DNA of 64,000 bases from JAIVGV01 sp031425275 (GTDB lineage Bacteria > Acidobacteriota > Blastocatellia > Pyrinomonadales > Pyrinomonadaceae): assembly GCA_031425275.1 (NCBI GenBank), contig JANPJA010000078.1, positions 1 through 64,000 on the forward strand, written 5' to 3'. Positions 1 to 8,568 of the stretch are shown piece by piece (positions within the stretch are counted from its first letter, which is position 1; the number at the start of each line of letters is the position of its first letter). The translations under genes were made by a program, and so were the position numbers. Below the pieces are notes generated by a model. It was not told where the DNA came from. It searched no databases and worked only from the letters and a program-made list of their open reading frames with translations.

Positions 1-65
1 GGGGCGCAGAGAAGAGGCGAGTGCTTTTCTCTGCGCCCCCTCCGCGTCCTCCGCGTCTCTGCGGT
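1..65. repeat. Hairpin plus 9-base tandem repeats
   Basis: Positions 1-13 and 27-39 are a perfect 13-bp inverted repeat around a 13-base loop. Directly after it, at 39-65, come three 9-base units of the form CCTCCGCGT, the last one degenerate. The element lies beyond the mutM stop as read on the minus strand, so it could end that transcript, although no T-run follows the stem. It may continue left of the window. Confidence 0.6.
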
Positions 66-114
66 GAGTTCTGTTGCTTCCCGTTGGCTCATTTGAAAAA
101 TACTCTATGAGTCT

Positions 115-948
115 TTAACTTCGCTGGCAGCGCGGGCAGAAGAAGGTGGAGCGGCCGGCGTGCGCGATGCGTCGAATCTTGGCGCGGCACGCCGGGCACG
201 GCTCGCCCTCGCGCGCGTAAACCCGCCAGCGGCTCTCGTACGGGCCGCCGTAGTAACTGCCCTCGAAGTCTTCCGGGTCAACATTCATCGTCGAGCCGTG
301 CGCGATGGCTTCGCCCAGCACATCGAGGATGGCGCGGTGCAGGCGCGGCAGCCGGCGCGGGGCGAGCAGCGAGGCGGCGACGAACGGGTTGACGCGCGCG
401 ACGAACATTGCCTCCGCCGCGTAAATGTTGCCGAGGCCCGTCACCTTCGTCTGATCGAGCAGCGTCTCCTTGAGCGTCCGCCGCGTGCGCGCGAATGTCC
501 CGCGCAGGTAATCGGGCGTGAACTCATCGGAGAAAGGCTCCGGCGCGAGCGAGCGCAGTTCGCGGGCCTCCGTCAGTTCGCCGGCCCGCACGAGTTTCAT
601 TAATCCGAAGTGACGTTGATCGCAGAAGACGAGCCGCCGAGTGTCGTCGAGTTGGAACACGGCGTGCGCGTGTTTCGGCGGGGGCACCCCGGCGGGGAGC
701 AGCAGGAAGCGGCCCGTCATGCGCAGGTGCGCGACGAGGATCAGGTCTCCGTCGAACTCGAAGAGGATGTGCTTGCCGCGCCGGCCCACTCGTTCGACCC
801 GACGACCGCGAAGCCCGCGCGCGAAACTCGCCGGCGACGATTCCGGCGCGAGGCCCGGCCGCAGCAGCCGCGCCGACAAAAACGTGCGCCCGCCCACATG
901 CCTGTCCAGCGCGCGCGCGACGAGTTCGACTTCGGGTAGTTCCGGCAT
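115..948 (-). CDS. mutM: Formamidopyrimidine-DNA glycosylase (Fpg/MutM)
   Basis: This is a base-excision repair enzyme that removes oxidised purines such as 8-oxoguanine and nicks the abasic site. The protein is 277 residues, the normal length. It begins MPELPEVE, which supplies the catalytic N-terminal proline (P2) and glutamate (E3). The C-terminus holds the four-cysteine zinc finger (CPAC...CPRC). It is the last gene of a minus-strand run, starting 9 bases after the phosphohexomutase stop, so it is probably cotranscribed with the sugar-nucleotide genes. No clear Shine-Dalgarno sequence precedes the ATG. The family call is firm; the link to its operon neighbours is positional only. Confidence 0.95.
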   Translation of the reverse strand: MPELPEVELVARALDRHVGGRTFLSARLLRPGLAPESSPASFARGLRGRRVERVGRRGKHILFEFDGDLILVAHLRMTGRFLLLPAGVPPPKHAHAVFQLDDTRRLVFCDQRHFGLMKLVRAGELTEARELRSLAPEPFSDEFTPDYLRGTFARTRRTLKETLLDQTKVTGLGNIYAAEAMFVARVNPFVAASLLAPRRLPRLHRAILDVLGEAIAHGSTMNVDPEDFEGSYYGGPYESRWRVYAREGEPCPACRAKIRRIAHAGRSTFFCPRCQRS

Positions 949-957
949 GGGGCGGGG

Positions 958-2430
958 TTATGCTAATGCGCTGCCCGCGTCGAGCAAGGCGTCGCGCTTA
1001 CCGGGCGAGACGGCCTCGCAGTAAATTCGCAGCACCGGCTCGGTGCCCGATTGGCGGAAGAGCAACCACGACTCGTCGGCGAAGAGCAGCTTCGTCCCGT
1101 CGAGCCGTTCGACGCCGGTCACCTCATGAGCGCCGACCGCACGGGGCGGCGAGTCGGCGAGGCTCTCAATGAGTTCGAGGCCGCGTTTGACCTCGGTGTG
1201 CAAATCGCGGCGGTCGTAATGGAACTCGCCAAACTCGCGGTGCATCTGTTTGACCAACTCCGAAGGCGGCCGCCCTGATGTGATGACGGCTTCGAGGAAG
1301 AGCAGCGAGTTGAGGATGCCGTCGCGTTCCGGGAGGTGGCCTTTGACGCCGATGCCGCCCGATTCTTCCGCGCCGATGAGGATGTCTTCGCGCAGCATCA
1401 GGTCGGCCACGTACTTGAATCCGATGGGCGTCTCGTGCAGTTTGAGGCCGTGCGCCTCGGCGATGCGTTTGGTCAGAACCGACTGCGAGAAGGTGCGGAC
1501 GACGCCGCCCGTCATGGCGCGCGAGCGCGCGAGGTGGAGCAGGATGAGCGGCACGACTTCGTGCATCGTCATCGTCGCGCCGAGTTCGTTGACCGCGCCG
1601 ACGCGGTCGGCGTCGCCGTCCGTGGCGAGGCCGACGAGCGCGCGGACTTCGCCGACCCGGCTTTTCAGCGGCCCGAGGTTGCGGTCGATCGGTTCCGGCG
1701 CGACCCCGCCAAACATCGCGTCACGGTCGGCCCGAATGGTCTCCGCTTGAAGTTTCCCGCCGCTTAGTAAACCTTCGACCCACCGTCCGCCCGTGCCGTG
1801 CATCGGATCGACGACGACGCGCGCGGTTGAGGCTTTCAGCCGTCCGAGATCGACATACGCGGAGAGTTGCTCGCGGTAGCTGGCGACCGAAGGTTCGAGC
1901 GCGTCGCGCGAGCATTCGGCGTAGCCGCCGGTTAGCGTCGGGGAAGCGTCCACGAGCGATTCGACCTCGGCGGTCGTCTCCGGGGTCGCGCTCCCTCCCC
2001 ACGGGGCTTTGATCTTGAAGCCGTTAAACTCGGCCGGGTTGTGCGAGGCCGTGATGACGACGCCGCCCGCAGCCCCGCGATCCCGCACGGCCCAAGAGAC
2101 GAGCGGCGTGGGCACGTCCCCGTCAAACATCTCGACGCCCACCCCGTTGCCCGTCAACACCTCCGCCACGCGCAGGGCAAAACGGTCGGACAAAAATCGC
2201 CGGTCGTAACCGACGACTACACGCGGCGCGCCCCTTTGCCCCGGGCTTTCAGACGCCGCCTCGCCGGGTTGCTCCGCCGTGCCGGTCACGCCGTCGCGTT
2301 GTCGAAGGAGAAATGATGCGTAGGCTTGCGCGACACGTTCGAGGTTGGCGAAGGTGAAATTGTCGGCGATGACGGCGCGCCATCCGTCCGTGCCGAAGCG
2401 GATCGGCGGGGCCTCTGTTGGGACTGTCAC
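958..2430 (-). CDS. Phosphoglucomutase/phosphomannomutase family protein
   Basis: An alpha-D-phosphohexomutase that interconverts hexose 1- and 6-phosphates. Visible motifs are the phosphoserine loop ITASHNP, the metal-binding loop DGDADR, the sugar-binding loop GAEESGGIG and a C-terminal RQSGTEP phosphate-binding loop. I choose the GTG at 2430: it overlaps the stop of the upstream nucleotidyltransferase by four bases (GTGA), is preceded by GAGGG, and gives 490 residues beginning VTVPTEAPP. The open frame runs on upstream to 2829, but that part is out of frame with, and inside, the upstream gene. Glucose versus mannose specificity cannot be read from the sequence. Confidence 0.93.
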   Translation of the reverse strand: MTVPTEAPPIRFGTDGWRAVIADNFTFANLERVAQAYASFLLRQRDGVTGTAEQPGEAASESPGQRGAPRVVVGYDRRFLSDRFALRVAEVLTGNGVGVEMFDGDVPTPLVSWAVRDRGAAGGVVITASHNPAEFNGFKIKAPWGGSATPETTAEVESLVDASPTLTGGYAECSRDALEPSVASYREQLSAYVDLGRLKASTARVVVDPMHGTGGRWVEGLLSGGKLQAETIRADRDAMFGGVAPEPIDRNLGPLKSRVGEVRALVGLATDGDADRVGAVNELGATMTMHEVVPLILLHLARSRAMTGGVVRTFSQSVLTKRIAEAHGLKLHETPIGFKYVADLMLREDILIGAEESGGIGVKGHLPERDGILNSLLFLEAVITSGRPPSELVKQMHREFGEFHYDRRDLHTEVKRGLELIESLADSPPRAVGAHEVTGVERLDGTKLLFADESWLLFRQSGTEPVLRIYCEAVSPGKRDALLDAGSALA

Positions 2431-3473
2431 AGCGCGCCCTCGGTCAACGTGTAGTCGGTGAGTGAAGTTTTGTCGCCGAGCGCGGAGCCGGGGCCGACCC
2501 GACACGAACGGCCGACGTAGCAGGAGCGGCCGATGATCGAGTCGGTCACGACGGCCGCCGTGTTGATGCGCGCGTGCGCCCAGACGACAGAGTTCTCGAT
2601 CCGCGCCCGCTCTTCGACGTAAACGCCGGGGCCGAGGACGGAGTTGATCACCTGCGCGCCGGGTTTGATCGAACAGTCGTCGGCGATAATCGAGCGTTCG
2701 TCGATTTCGGCGGCGGTGGCCGAGTCGAAGTCGCCGCGCGTGCCGGCGACGTTCAGGCCGGTAACTACACCCGCGAGCAGATCGCGGTGGGCTTGCAGGT
2801 AGCGCGAGGGCGTGCCGATGTCGAGCCAATAGACTTTCTCCGGGGCGTGCGCGAAAAATTTTTCGCCCCGGCGGAGCAGGTCGGGGAAGAGCTGATACTC
2901 GAACGAGTAGTTTTCACCCGCGGGGATCAGATCGAGGACGGCGGGTTCGAGGACGTAGGTCCCGGCGTTGATCAGATTCGTCGTCGCCTCTCCGGGCGCG
3001 GGCTTCTCGACGAAGCGGCGGACGCTCCCGTCCGGTTCGGTCTCGACCACGCCGAAAGAACTCGGGTCTTCGACCGGCGTCAGCACCACGGTCGCCGTCG
3101 CCCCGCGTTCCTCGTGCTCCGCGATGACGCGGCGCAGATCGAGGTCGGTCAGCACGTCGCCGTTGAAGACCACGGTGCGCTCTCTGATGTGCTCGGCGGC
3201 AAACTTGACTGCCCCGGCCGTCCCCATCGGCTGCGGCTCGGTCGTGTATTTAAGGCGGACGCCGAACTCCGAACCGTCGCCGAGCAGGTCTTCGATCTTC
3301 GCGGGCTGGTAGGAGAGCGAGAGCGTGATGTCGGTGATGCCGGCCGCGCGCAGCGTCTCGATCTGGTAGAGCAGGAACGGGCGGTTGCAAATGGGGACGA
3401 TTGGTTTGGGCGTGTAAACCGTAAGCGGGCGCAGCCTCGTGCCCTGACCGCCCGCGAGAATCAATGCCTGCAT
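2427..3473 (-). CDS. NDP-sugar pyrophosphorylase (mannose-1-phosphate guanylyltransferase-like)
   Basis: A nucleotidyltransferase that activates sugar 1-phosphates, probably with GTP or another NTP. The N-terminus carries the signature LILAGGQGTRLRPLT followed by KPIVPI. The centre has FNGDVLTD, the nucleotide/metal site. The C-terminal third shows hexapeptide (left-handed beta-helix) character, with repeats around IIADDCSIKPGAQV. I start at the ATG at 3473, which gives 348 residues; the longer frame to 3545 adds 24 unlikely residues. Its stop overlaps the start of the phosphohexomutase, so the two are translationally coupled and probably act in sequence to make a nucleotide sugar. The exact sugar is unknown. 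Confidence 0.92.
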   Translation of the reverse strand: MQALILAGGQGTRLRPLTVYTPKPIVPICNRPFLLYQIETLRAAGITDITLSLSYQPAKIEDLLGDGSEFGVRLKYTTEPQPMGTAGAVKFAAEHIRERTVVFNGDVLTDLDLRRVIAEHEERGATATVVLTPVEDPSSFGVVETEPDGSVRRFVEKPAPGEATTNLINAGTYVLEPAVLDLIPAGENYSFEYQLFPDLLRRGEKFFAHAPEKVYWLDIGTPSRYLQAHRDLLAGVVTGLNVAGTRGDFDSATAAEIDERSIIADDCSIKPGAQVINSVLGPGVYVEERARIENSVVWAHARINTAAVVTDSIIGRSCYVGRSCRVGPGSALGDKTSLTDYTLTEGAL

Positions 3474-3594
3474 GGTGTTCGCGTGTGAACCGACGGGTGA
3501 AATAATTGTCTCGGTGGTTTGGAACCGCGGGCGCGAGTCTAGCACCGCCGCTTCGGCCCGTGCAATCCATACGTCCGCGCGCCGGAACGCATCC

Positions 3595-3622
3595 TTGACA
3601 CCCCTTCGAGCGAACGTATAAT
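3595..3622 (+). promoter_or_regulatory. Consensus sigma-70 promoter of the thiolase transcript
   Basis: TTGACA at 3595-3600 and TATAAT at 3617-3622 are both perfect consensus hexamers, 16 bases apart. Transcription would begin near 3629, placing the whole heptamer hairpin at 3638-3735 in the untranslated leader of the thiolase gene. Confidence 0.8.
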
Positions 3623-3637
3623 CGATGAATCGAATTC

Positions 3638-3735
3638 AAGTGACAGATGACGAGTGACAGATGACAAGTGACAGGTGACAAGCAAGACGGGATGATTTGA
3701 TTTGCTTGTCACCTGTCACCTGTCACTTGTCACGG
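3638..3735. repeat. Family A heptamer inverted repeat (GTGACAG type)
   Basis: Tandem GTGACAG-like heptamers run to the right and then return as their complement. Arms 3654-3685 and 3702-3733 match at 29 of 32 positions, with the inner 18 perfect, around a 16-base loop. The element lies between a consensus promoter and the thiolase start, so it should be transcribed as a long leader hairpin. The same heptamers recur at 6336, 8254, 35091, 49880 and 59305. Confidence 0.85.
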
Positions 3736-3751
3736 TTTTGAGGTGCAAGAT

Positions 3752-4939
3752 ATGCCGGACACACGGGAGGCGGTCATCATCAGCGCGGCGCGGACGCCGA
3801 CGGGGAAGTTTCAGGGCGCGCTGAAAAATTTCTCCGCGCCGGAGTTGGGCGCGCTCGTCGTCGCCGAGAGCGTGCGGCGCGCGGGCGTGCGGCCCGAAGA
3901 CGTTGACGAAGTGATCATGGGCAACGTCATACAGGCCGGCGTGGGCCAGAACCCCGCGCGGCAGGCGGCCCTCAAGGGCGGCATCCCGTTCGGCGTCTCG
4001 GCCGTCACCATCAACAAGGTTTGCGGCTCAGGACTCAAGGCCGTGATGATGGCGTCGCAATCCGTCCAGCTCGGCGACGCCGAGATCGTCGTCGCGGGCG
4101 GGATGGAGTCGATGTCGAGCGCGCCGTATTTACTGACGAAGGCGCGCGAGGGCTACCGGCTCGGCAACGGGACGCTGGTTGACTCGATGATCCACGATGG
4201 CCTCTGGTGCGCCTTCGAGAACTACCACATGGGCAACACCGGCGAAGTCGTCGCGCAGCGTTATCAAGTGACGCGAGGCGAGCAGGACGAATACGCCTTG
4301 AACTCGCACCGCAAGGCCCACGCGGCCATCACGGCCGGCCGGTTCACGGATGAAATTTTGCCCGTCGAAATTCCGCAGAAGAAGGGCGCGCCGGTCGTCT
4401 TCGACACCGACGAGACCGTGCGCGAAGACACGTCGCTCGACGCTCTGGGCAAGCTCAAACCCGCGTTCCAGAAGGAGGGAAGTGTGACGGCCGGCAACGC
4501 GCCGGGCGTCAACGACGGGGCCTCCGCCCTCGTCGTCACTTCGATGGCGCGGGCGCGCGAGTTGGGCGTCGAGCCGCTGGCGCGCATCGTCGCGCAGGCC
4601 ACGTCGGGCATCCAGCCGGAGCTGGTGATGATGGCCCCGGTCGAAGCGATCAGAAAAGTGCTGCGCAAGGCGGGCTGGTCGCTCGACGAAGTTGACTTGA
4701 TCGAGTTGAACGAGGCTTTCTCGGTGCAGGCCGTCGCGATCACCCGCGAGTTGGGACTCGACCCGGAGCGGGTGAACGTCAACGGCGGCGCGGTCGCGCT
4801 CGGCCACGCCATCGGGCAATCGGGATCGCGTCTGTTGACGACGATGCTCTACGAGATGAAGCGCAGGGACGTGCGCCGCGGGCTGGCCGCGCTGTGCCTC
4901 GGCGGCGGTAACGCCGTGGCGATGGCCGTCGAGAGATAG
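3752..4939 (+). CDS. Acetyl-CoA acetyltransferase (thiolase)
   Basis: A thiolase joining two acetyl-CoA, or cleaving 3-ketoacyl-CoA, in fatty-acid or short-chain acyl-CoA metabolism. The nucleophilic cysteine is C91 in INKVCGSGLKA. The second active-site segments are ELNEAFSVQA, GHAIGQSGSR and the C-terminal CLGGGNAVAM. The ATG at 3752 is preceded by GAGGTG at a 6-base distance, so I prefer it to the in-frame GTG at 3743; the product is 395 residues, normal for the family. 3-Hydroxybutyryl-CoA dehydrogenase lies two genes downstream, supporting a role in the acetoacetyl-CoA/3-hydroxybutyryl-CoA step. Expression likely comes from the promoter at 3595. Confidence 0.95.
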   Translation: MPDTREAVIISAARTPTGKFQGALKNFSAPELGALVVAESVRRAGVRPEDVDEVIMGNVIQAGVGQNPARQAALKGGIPFGVSAVTINKVCGSGLKAVMMASQSVQLGDAEIVVAGGMESMSSAPYLLTKAREGYRLGNGTLVDSMIHDGLWCAFENYHMGNTGEVVAQRYQVTRGEQDEYALNSHRKAHAAITAGRFTDEILPVEIPQKKGAPVVFDTDETVREDTSLDALGKLKPAFQKEGSVTAGNAPGVNDGASALVVTSMARARELGVEPLARIVAQATSGIQPELVMMAPVEAIRKVLRKAGWSLDEVDLIELNEAFSVQAVAITRELGLDPERVNVNGGAVALGHAIGQSGSRLLTTMLYEMKRRDVRRGLAALCLGGGNAVAMAVER

Positions 4940-4957
4940 ACTTTAAGGAGAGTTGCG

Positions 4958-5467
4958 ATGACCCCACAGGATCACAACAAGGTGCTCGGCATCATGCATC
5001 TGATCTACGGCGGCTTCTTTGCGCTGATGACCGTCTTGATGCTCTTCCTCTTCGTCATCATGGGCATCAGCTTGAGCGGCATCTCGCAGGACCCCAACGC
5101 GCCCCCGGTGGGATTTATCGTCGCAATCATGGGGTTCGTCGTCGTCCTCTACGGGTTGCTCAGCATCCCTTCGCTGATCGCCGGGTACGGGATGTTGAAG
5201 CGGCGTTCGTGGGCGCGCGTCGCGGGCATCGTCGCCTCGGTGCTGTCGGCCATCAGCTTCCCGTTCGGCACGGCCCTGTGCGTCTATTCGCTCTGGTTCT
5301 TGTTCGGTGACGCGGGGAAAGATTTCCAGCGTTCACTGTCAGGGTCGGAAGGTTACGGCGCGTTGGGCGGCGCGACGGCATCGGGTTACGGCTGGGACGC
5401 GCAGAGGTCGGAAGCGCGCGAGCGCGAGTATGCGCCGCCGCCGCAGCCGCCGAGTTGGCGGGAGTAA
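4958..5467 (+). CDS. Small multi-span membrane protein of unknown function
   Basis: The 169-residue product has three to four hydrophobic stretches (roughly residues 10-38, 49-78 and 85-112), then a hydrophilic tail rich in Gly, Tyr, Arg and Pro ending PPPQPPSWRE. A good Shine-Dalgarno sequence (AAGGAGAG) sits upstream of the ATG. It lies between thiolase and 3-hydroxybutyryl-CoA dehydrogenase with short gaps, so it is in the same transcript, but nothing in it suggests a metabolic function. I do not recognise the family. The membrane topology is inferred from hydrophobicity only. Confidence 0.8.
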   Translation: MTPQDHNKVLGIMHLIYGGFFALMTVLMLFLFVIMGISLSGISQDPNAPPVGFIVAIMGFVVVLYGLLSIPSLIAGYGMLKRRSWARVAGIVASVLSAISFPFGTALCVYSLWFLFGDAGKDFQRSLSGSEGYGALGGATASGYGWDAQRSEAREREYAPPPQPPSWRE

Positions 5468-5492
5468 ATTGAGAAGTTCGGGGTGTTAACAG

Positions 5493-6347
5493 GTGTCTGA
5501 AATCATAGGGGTGGTCGGCGCGGGCACGATGGGCAACGGCATCGCGCAAGTCTGCGCGCGCGCCGGTCATGAAGTGATCCTGCGCGACGTGAATGAAGAG
5601 TTTTTGCGCCGGGGCCTCACGGCCATCGACCGCAGCCTGCAACGCGACGTGGACAAAGAGCGACTGACGGACGCGTCGAAGCGGGAGATCGTCGCCCGCG
5701 TCCGCCCGACGACCGACGCGGGCGAGCTGTCGCGCGCCGACTTCGTGGTCGAAGCCGTCACGGAAAACTTCGAAGTGAAGGCGTCGATCTTCCGCGAGTT
5801 GGACGAGTTGACACGGCCCGAAGCGATCCTCGCGTCGAACACTTCCTCGATCTCGATCACGAAGCTCGGCGCGGCCACCCGGCGGCCCGACAAGGTGATC
5901 GGGATGCACTTCATGAACCCGGTGCCCGTGATGAAGCTGGTGGAGATCATCCGCGGCATCGCCACCTCCGGCGAGACTTGGGAGCGGACGCGCGCGCTCA
6001 CCGAAAAGCTCGATAAGATTCCGCTCGAATGTAACGACTCGCCCGGCTTCGTCTCCAACCGCGTGCTGATGCCGATGATCAACGAGGCGATCTTCGCGCT
6101 CCACGAAAACGTCGCGTCTCGCGAGTCAATCGACGGCATCATGAAGCTCGGCATGAACCACCCGATGGGGCCGCTCACGCTCGCCGACTTCATCGGCCTC
6201 GATGTCTGCCTCGCCATCCTCAACGTCCTCCACACGGAGTTGGGAGACCCCAAGTACCGGCCCTGCCCGCTCCTCAAACGCTACGTCGATGCGGGCTGGC
6301 TCGGCCGCAAAAGCGGGCGCGGGTTCTACGAATACGGTGACAAGTAA
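5493..6347 (+). CDS. 3-Hydroxybutyryl-CoA dehydrogenase
   Basis: Oxidises 3-hydroxyacyl-CoA (or reduces acetoacetyl-CoA) with NAD(P). The N-terminal Rossmann motif is GVVGAGTMGNGIAQ. The family segments SNTSSISIT, GMHFMNPVPVMKLVEI and NHPMGPLTLADFIGLDV follow in order. The start is a GTG at 5493; the 284-residue length fits the short (Hbd) form without a hydratase domain. Its last codons, Gly-Asp-Lys-stop, are written by GGTGACAAGTAA, which is the first part of the family A repeat at 6336. The repeat therefore forms the end of this gene. Confidence 0.95.
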   Translation: MSEIIGVVGAGTMGNGIAQVCARAGHEVILRDVNEEFLRRGLTAIDRSLQRDVDKERLTDASKREIVARVRPTTDAGELSRADFVVEAVTENFEVKASIFRELDELTRPEAILASNTSSISITKLGAATRRPDKVIGMHFMNPVPVMKLVEIIRGIATSGETWERTRALTEKLDKIPLECNDSPGFVSNRVLMPMINEAIFALHENVASRESIDGIMKLGMNHPMGPLTLADFIGLDVCLAILNVLHTELGDPKYRPCPLLKRYVDAGWLGRKSGRGFYEYGDK

Positions 6348-6412
6348 ACCGTGACGAATGACAGGAAAGAAAATGTCTTCCACCCGTCACCCGTCACGGT
6401 TTACTCGTCACG
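6336..6412. repeat. Family A heptamer inverted repeat overlapping a stop codon
   Basis: Arms 6336-6365 and 6383-6412 pair at 25 of 30 positions. The left arm contains the last three codons and the TAA stop of the dehydrogenase (6345-6347). The right arm ends nine bases before the next start at 6422. The core GTAAACCGTGACG is shared with the copies at 35091 and 59305. Confidence 0.8.
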
Positions 6413-6421
6413 GCTTTGATC

Positions 6422-7657
6422 ATGCCGAAAGAGTTTGAACAAATCCGCTGCCAGCGTTGCCGCGCGCCGAACCCGCTCGGGCAGGAGTTGTGCGACCAGT
6501 GCGGGACGCGCCTGATGCTGGTGGTCGAGCCTTCCAGCTTGCGCTACGAGGAAGATTCGACGGGCGGCGGGGACGCTGGCGGGATGCTGGCCGAGCGCGT
6601 CTCGTCGCTGGAGAATAACCTCACGCGCTTCGCGGAGAAGCTCGAACGCGCGCTCGATCTGATGCTCAAACAAGTGCAGAGCGCGCACTTCGATCACATG
6701 CTGCTCGACACGCTCATCACCGTGTTGACCGACGCCAAAATCATGGACGGCGCGATGCTCGCGAGGCGCTGGCGGGAGGTCAGGGAGAAAGAAAAGTTCG
6801 GCATCGACGGGGCGCGCCGCCCGGCCGACGCCCGCGAGCGGATCGTCGCGGCTTACGAGGGCGCGGAAGAACACAAGGCTGCTTTCGTCCAACTCGTCGA
6901 AGACGGATTCAAACAGTTGGCGGCGGGTAATGCGACGAAGGGCATCAAGTTGCTGGAACGCGCCGCCGCCCACACGCCCCACAATCTCCCCCTCCTCTCC
7001 GTCCTCGGCGAGCACTTTTTCCGCGAGGGCAAAGCCGGTCTCGCCCTCCGCTACCTCGAAGCCGCGCTCGCGGCGGGCGGCGGCGATTTGCGCTTGCGTC
7101 TGCTTTTCGGGATCGGGCTTGCCGATTCGGGCGAGGGGCTGGCGGGGGCGCGCGAATTGCTGGCGGGCGTCGTCGCCGAGGGCGGCCCGAACTACGCGGC
7201 CCACTACGCGCTCGGCCGTCTCGCCGCCGCCGAGGGCGCGTGGGCCGAGGCCGCGACCGAGATAAAAAAAGCACTCGGCGCACGCGCGTGCGCCGAGTCG
7301 CATTTCGTCTTCGCCCTGACACAGTACCAACTGGGCCGCCTCCGTCTCGCGCTCCGGCACGCGGGGAAATCGCTCGAACTCGACGACAATTACGCGCAGG
7401 CTTTCCGCCTCCTCGGTTTGATTCAACGGCGTCTGGGCGACGCGGCGGCTTCGCGCGCGGCCCTGAGACGCGCGTCCGCGCTCCGCCGTGCCGATGGCCC
7501 CGACGGTGCGGGCGGGCGGGCGACGGACGAGTTGTTGCTGCACGATTTTTTCGGCGCTTCGAGGGAGACAGGGAAGGGCCTGTTAACGGGCGGCGATGCG
7601 CGGCTCGCGGGTTTGCTTCGCGCCGACGCACTGGCCTACGAGCCGCCCGCGCGTTGA
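6422..7657 (+). CDS. Zinc-ribbon and TPR repeat protein, function unknown
   Basis: A 411-residue soluble protein. It opens with a zinc ribbon (C10, C13, C24, C27: CQRC and CDQC), followed by a helical region around residues 55-120 and then several TPR-like helical pairs from about residue 160 to 350, with repeated alanine and leucine spacing. No signal peptide or membrane segment is evident. I start at ATG 6422, the first Met; an in-frame TTG lies six bases upstream. No Shine-Dalgarno sequence is visible and the family A repeat occupies that position. TPR proteins are usually scaffolds, but the partner is unknown. Its stop codon is inside the -35 box of the next promoter. Confidence 0.85.
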   Translation: MPKEFEQIRCQRCRAPNPLGQELCDQCGTRLMLVVEPSSLRYEEDSTGGGDAGGMLAERVSSLENNLTRFAEKLERALDLMLKQVQSAHFDHMLLDTLITVLTDAKIMDGAMLARRWREVREKEKFGIDGARRPADARERIVAAYEGAEEHKAAFVQLVEDGFKQLAAGNATKGIKLLERAAAHTPHNLPLLSVLGEHFFREGKAGLALRYLEAALAAGGGDLRLRLLFGIGLADSGEGLAGARELLAGVVAEGGPNYAAHYALGRLAAAEGAWAEAATEIKKALGARACAESHFVFALTQYQLGRLRLALRHAGKSLELDDNYAQAFRLLGLIQRRLGDAAASRAALRRASALRRADGPDGAGGRATDELLLHDFFGASRETGKGLLTGGDARLAGLLRADALAYEPPAR

Positions 7658-7681
7658 CACCGGCGCGGCGGCCATTATAAT
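7654..7681 (+). promoter_or_regulatory. Consensus sigma-70 promoter of the yceD-rpmF-fab transcript
   Basis: TTGACA at 7654-7659 and TATAAT at 7676-7681 are perfect hexamers with a 16-base spacer. The -35 box overlaps the TGA stop of the preceding TPR gene (7655-7657). It is placed to drive yceD, rpmF and probably the fatty-acid genes. Confidence 0.8.
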
Positions 7682-7739
7682 TGCACCTTTTGCGCCCGCC
7701 CCGCTTTTTCGGGCGCGCGCGACTGTGCGGGGTTAGTTC

Positions 7740-8252
7740 ATGCGGATTGATGTTGAAAGCCTGAACGAGCAGGGACGCCCTTTCGATCAGACCTACGCGG
7801 CGGGGGATTTACCGCTCGAAGACGAGTCCACAAGGCTGGTCTCGGAAGCCCGAATCTGGGGCCGGGCGAAGCGCAAGCGCGACGAGGTGCAGGTGCGCGC
7901 TCAGATTCAGACTTCGGTCGAACTGCAATGCGACCGCTGCTTAGTTCCCGTCGGAGTCCCCGTCAACATAGAGTTCGCGGCTCTGTTCGGTCGGGACGAC
8001 GAGGCGTCGGCCGAGGCCAAAGAACTACAGGGCGAAGAATTAGACTTCTCAGTCTATGAGGGCGATTCAATCGACCTCGACGAGATCGTGCGCGAGCAAA
8101 TTTTGCTCGCGCTCCCGTCGCGGCAACTGTGCCGTGACGATTGCAAGGGCCTCTGCATGAACTGTCGCGCAGACCTGAATAAGCAAACTTGCGGTTGCCG
8201 GCACGCCGAAATCGATCCGCGTTGGGCCGCTTTGAAAGACTTAAAACCGTAA
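7740..8252 (+). CDS. yceD: YceD/DUF177 family protein
   Basis: A 170-residue member of the DUF177 family, which in many bacteria is encoded directly before rpmF and is linked to rRNA processing or accumulation. Visible are a central CDRC pair, an acidic stretch around SVYEGDSIDLDEIVREQ and a C-terminal cysteine cluster (CRDDCKGLC, CRADLNKQTCGC) likely to bind zinc. The order yceD-rpmF-plsX-fabH is the widely conserved one and supports the call. The start ATG lies 59 bases after the TATAAT of a consensus promoter. Confidence 0.92.
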   Translation: MRIDVESLNEQGRPFDQTYAAGDLPLEDESTRLVSEARIWGRAKRKRDEVQVRAQIQTSVELQCDRCLVPVGVPVNIEFAALFGRDDEASAEAKELQGEELDFSVYEGDSIDLDEIVREQILLALPSRQLCRDDCKGLCMNCRADLNKQTCGCRHAEIDPRWAALKDLKP

Positions 8253-8253
8253 A

Positions 8254-8316
8254 GGGTGAACCGTGACAGGTGACAAGTAAATCAGTCCTTAACTTGTCAC
8301 CTGTCACGGTTCACCC
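8254..8316. repeat. Family A heptamer element: perfect 25-bp hairpin
   Basis: Left arm 8254-8278 and right arm 8292-8316 are perfect reverse complements (25 bp) around a 13-base loop. The element begins one base after the yceD stop and ends 21 bases before rpmF, inside what should be one transcript. There is no T-run, so it is not a typical terminator. It could set the ratio of the two cistrons by RNA processing. Confidence 0.9.
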
Positions 8317-8337
8317 GTCACTTGATTTGGAGTAATC

Positions 8338-8523
8338 ATGCCTAATCCTAAACGTCGCCATTCTAAAGCCCGGACGCGGCAGCGCCGCGCGCACGACGCG
8401 CTGCGCGCGCCGCAGACCGTGGCTTGCCCGAATTGTCAGGAGCCGCGCCTGCCGCACCGCGTGTGCCCCAAGTGCGGCCAGTACAAGGGCCGCGAGGTGA
8501 TCCGCATCGACACCGAAGTCTAA
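8338..8523 (+). CDS. rpmF: 50S ribosomal protein L32
   Basis: A small, basic 61-residue protein of the large ribosomal subunit. It starts MPNPKRRHSKARTRQRRAHD, typical of L32, and carries four zinc-binding cysteines (CPNC...CPKC), so it is the zinc-containing (C+) paralogue. A TTGGAG Shine-Dalgarno sequence lies six bases upstream of the ATG. It is placed between yceD and plsX as in many bacteria. The call is certain. Confidence 0.98.
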   Translation: MPNPKRRHSKARTRQRRAHDALRAPQTVACPNCQEPRLPHRVCPKCGQYKGREVIRIDTEV

Positions 8524-8568
8524 ACTGTCCCGGCGACGCGCCCGCTCCGTGTGGGCGCGCGACCCGCG

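Noticed and set aside
2430..2829. N-terminal extension of the phosphohexomutase frame to 2829
   Set aside because: It overlaps the nucleotidyltransferase gene in another frame and is Arg-rich. The GTGA overlap start at 2430 fits better.
8254..8316. Possible rho-independent terminator between yceD and rpmF
   Set aside because: The stem is strong but lacks a T-run and sits within a normally cotranscribed pair, so I listed it as a repeat.
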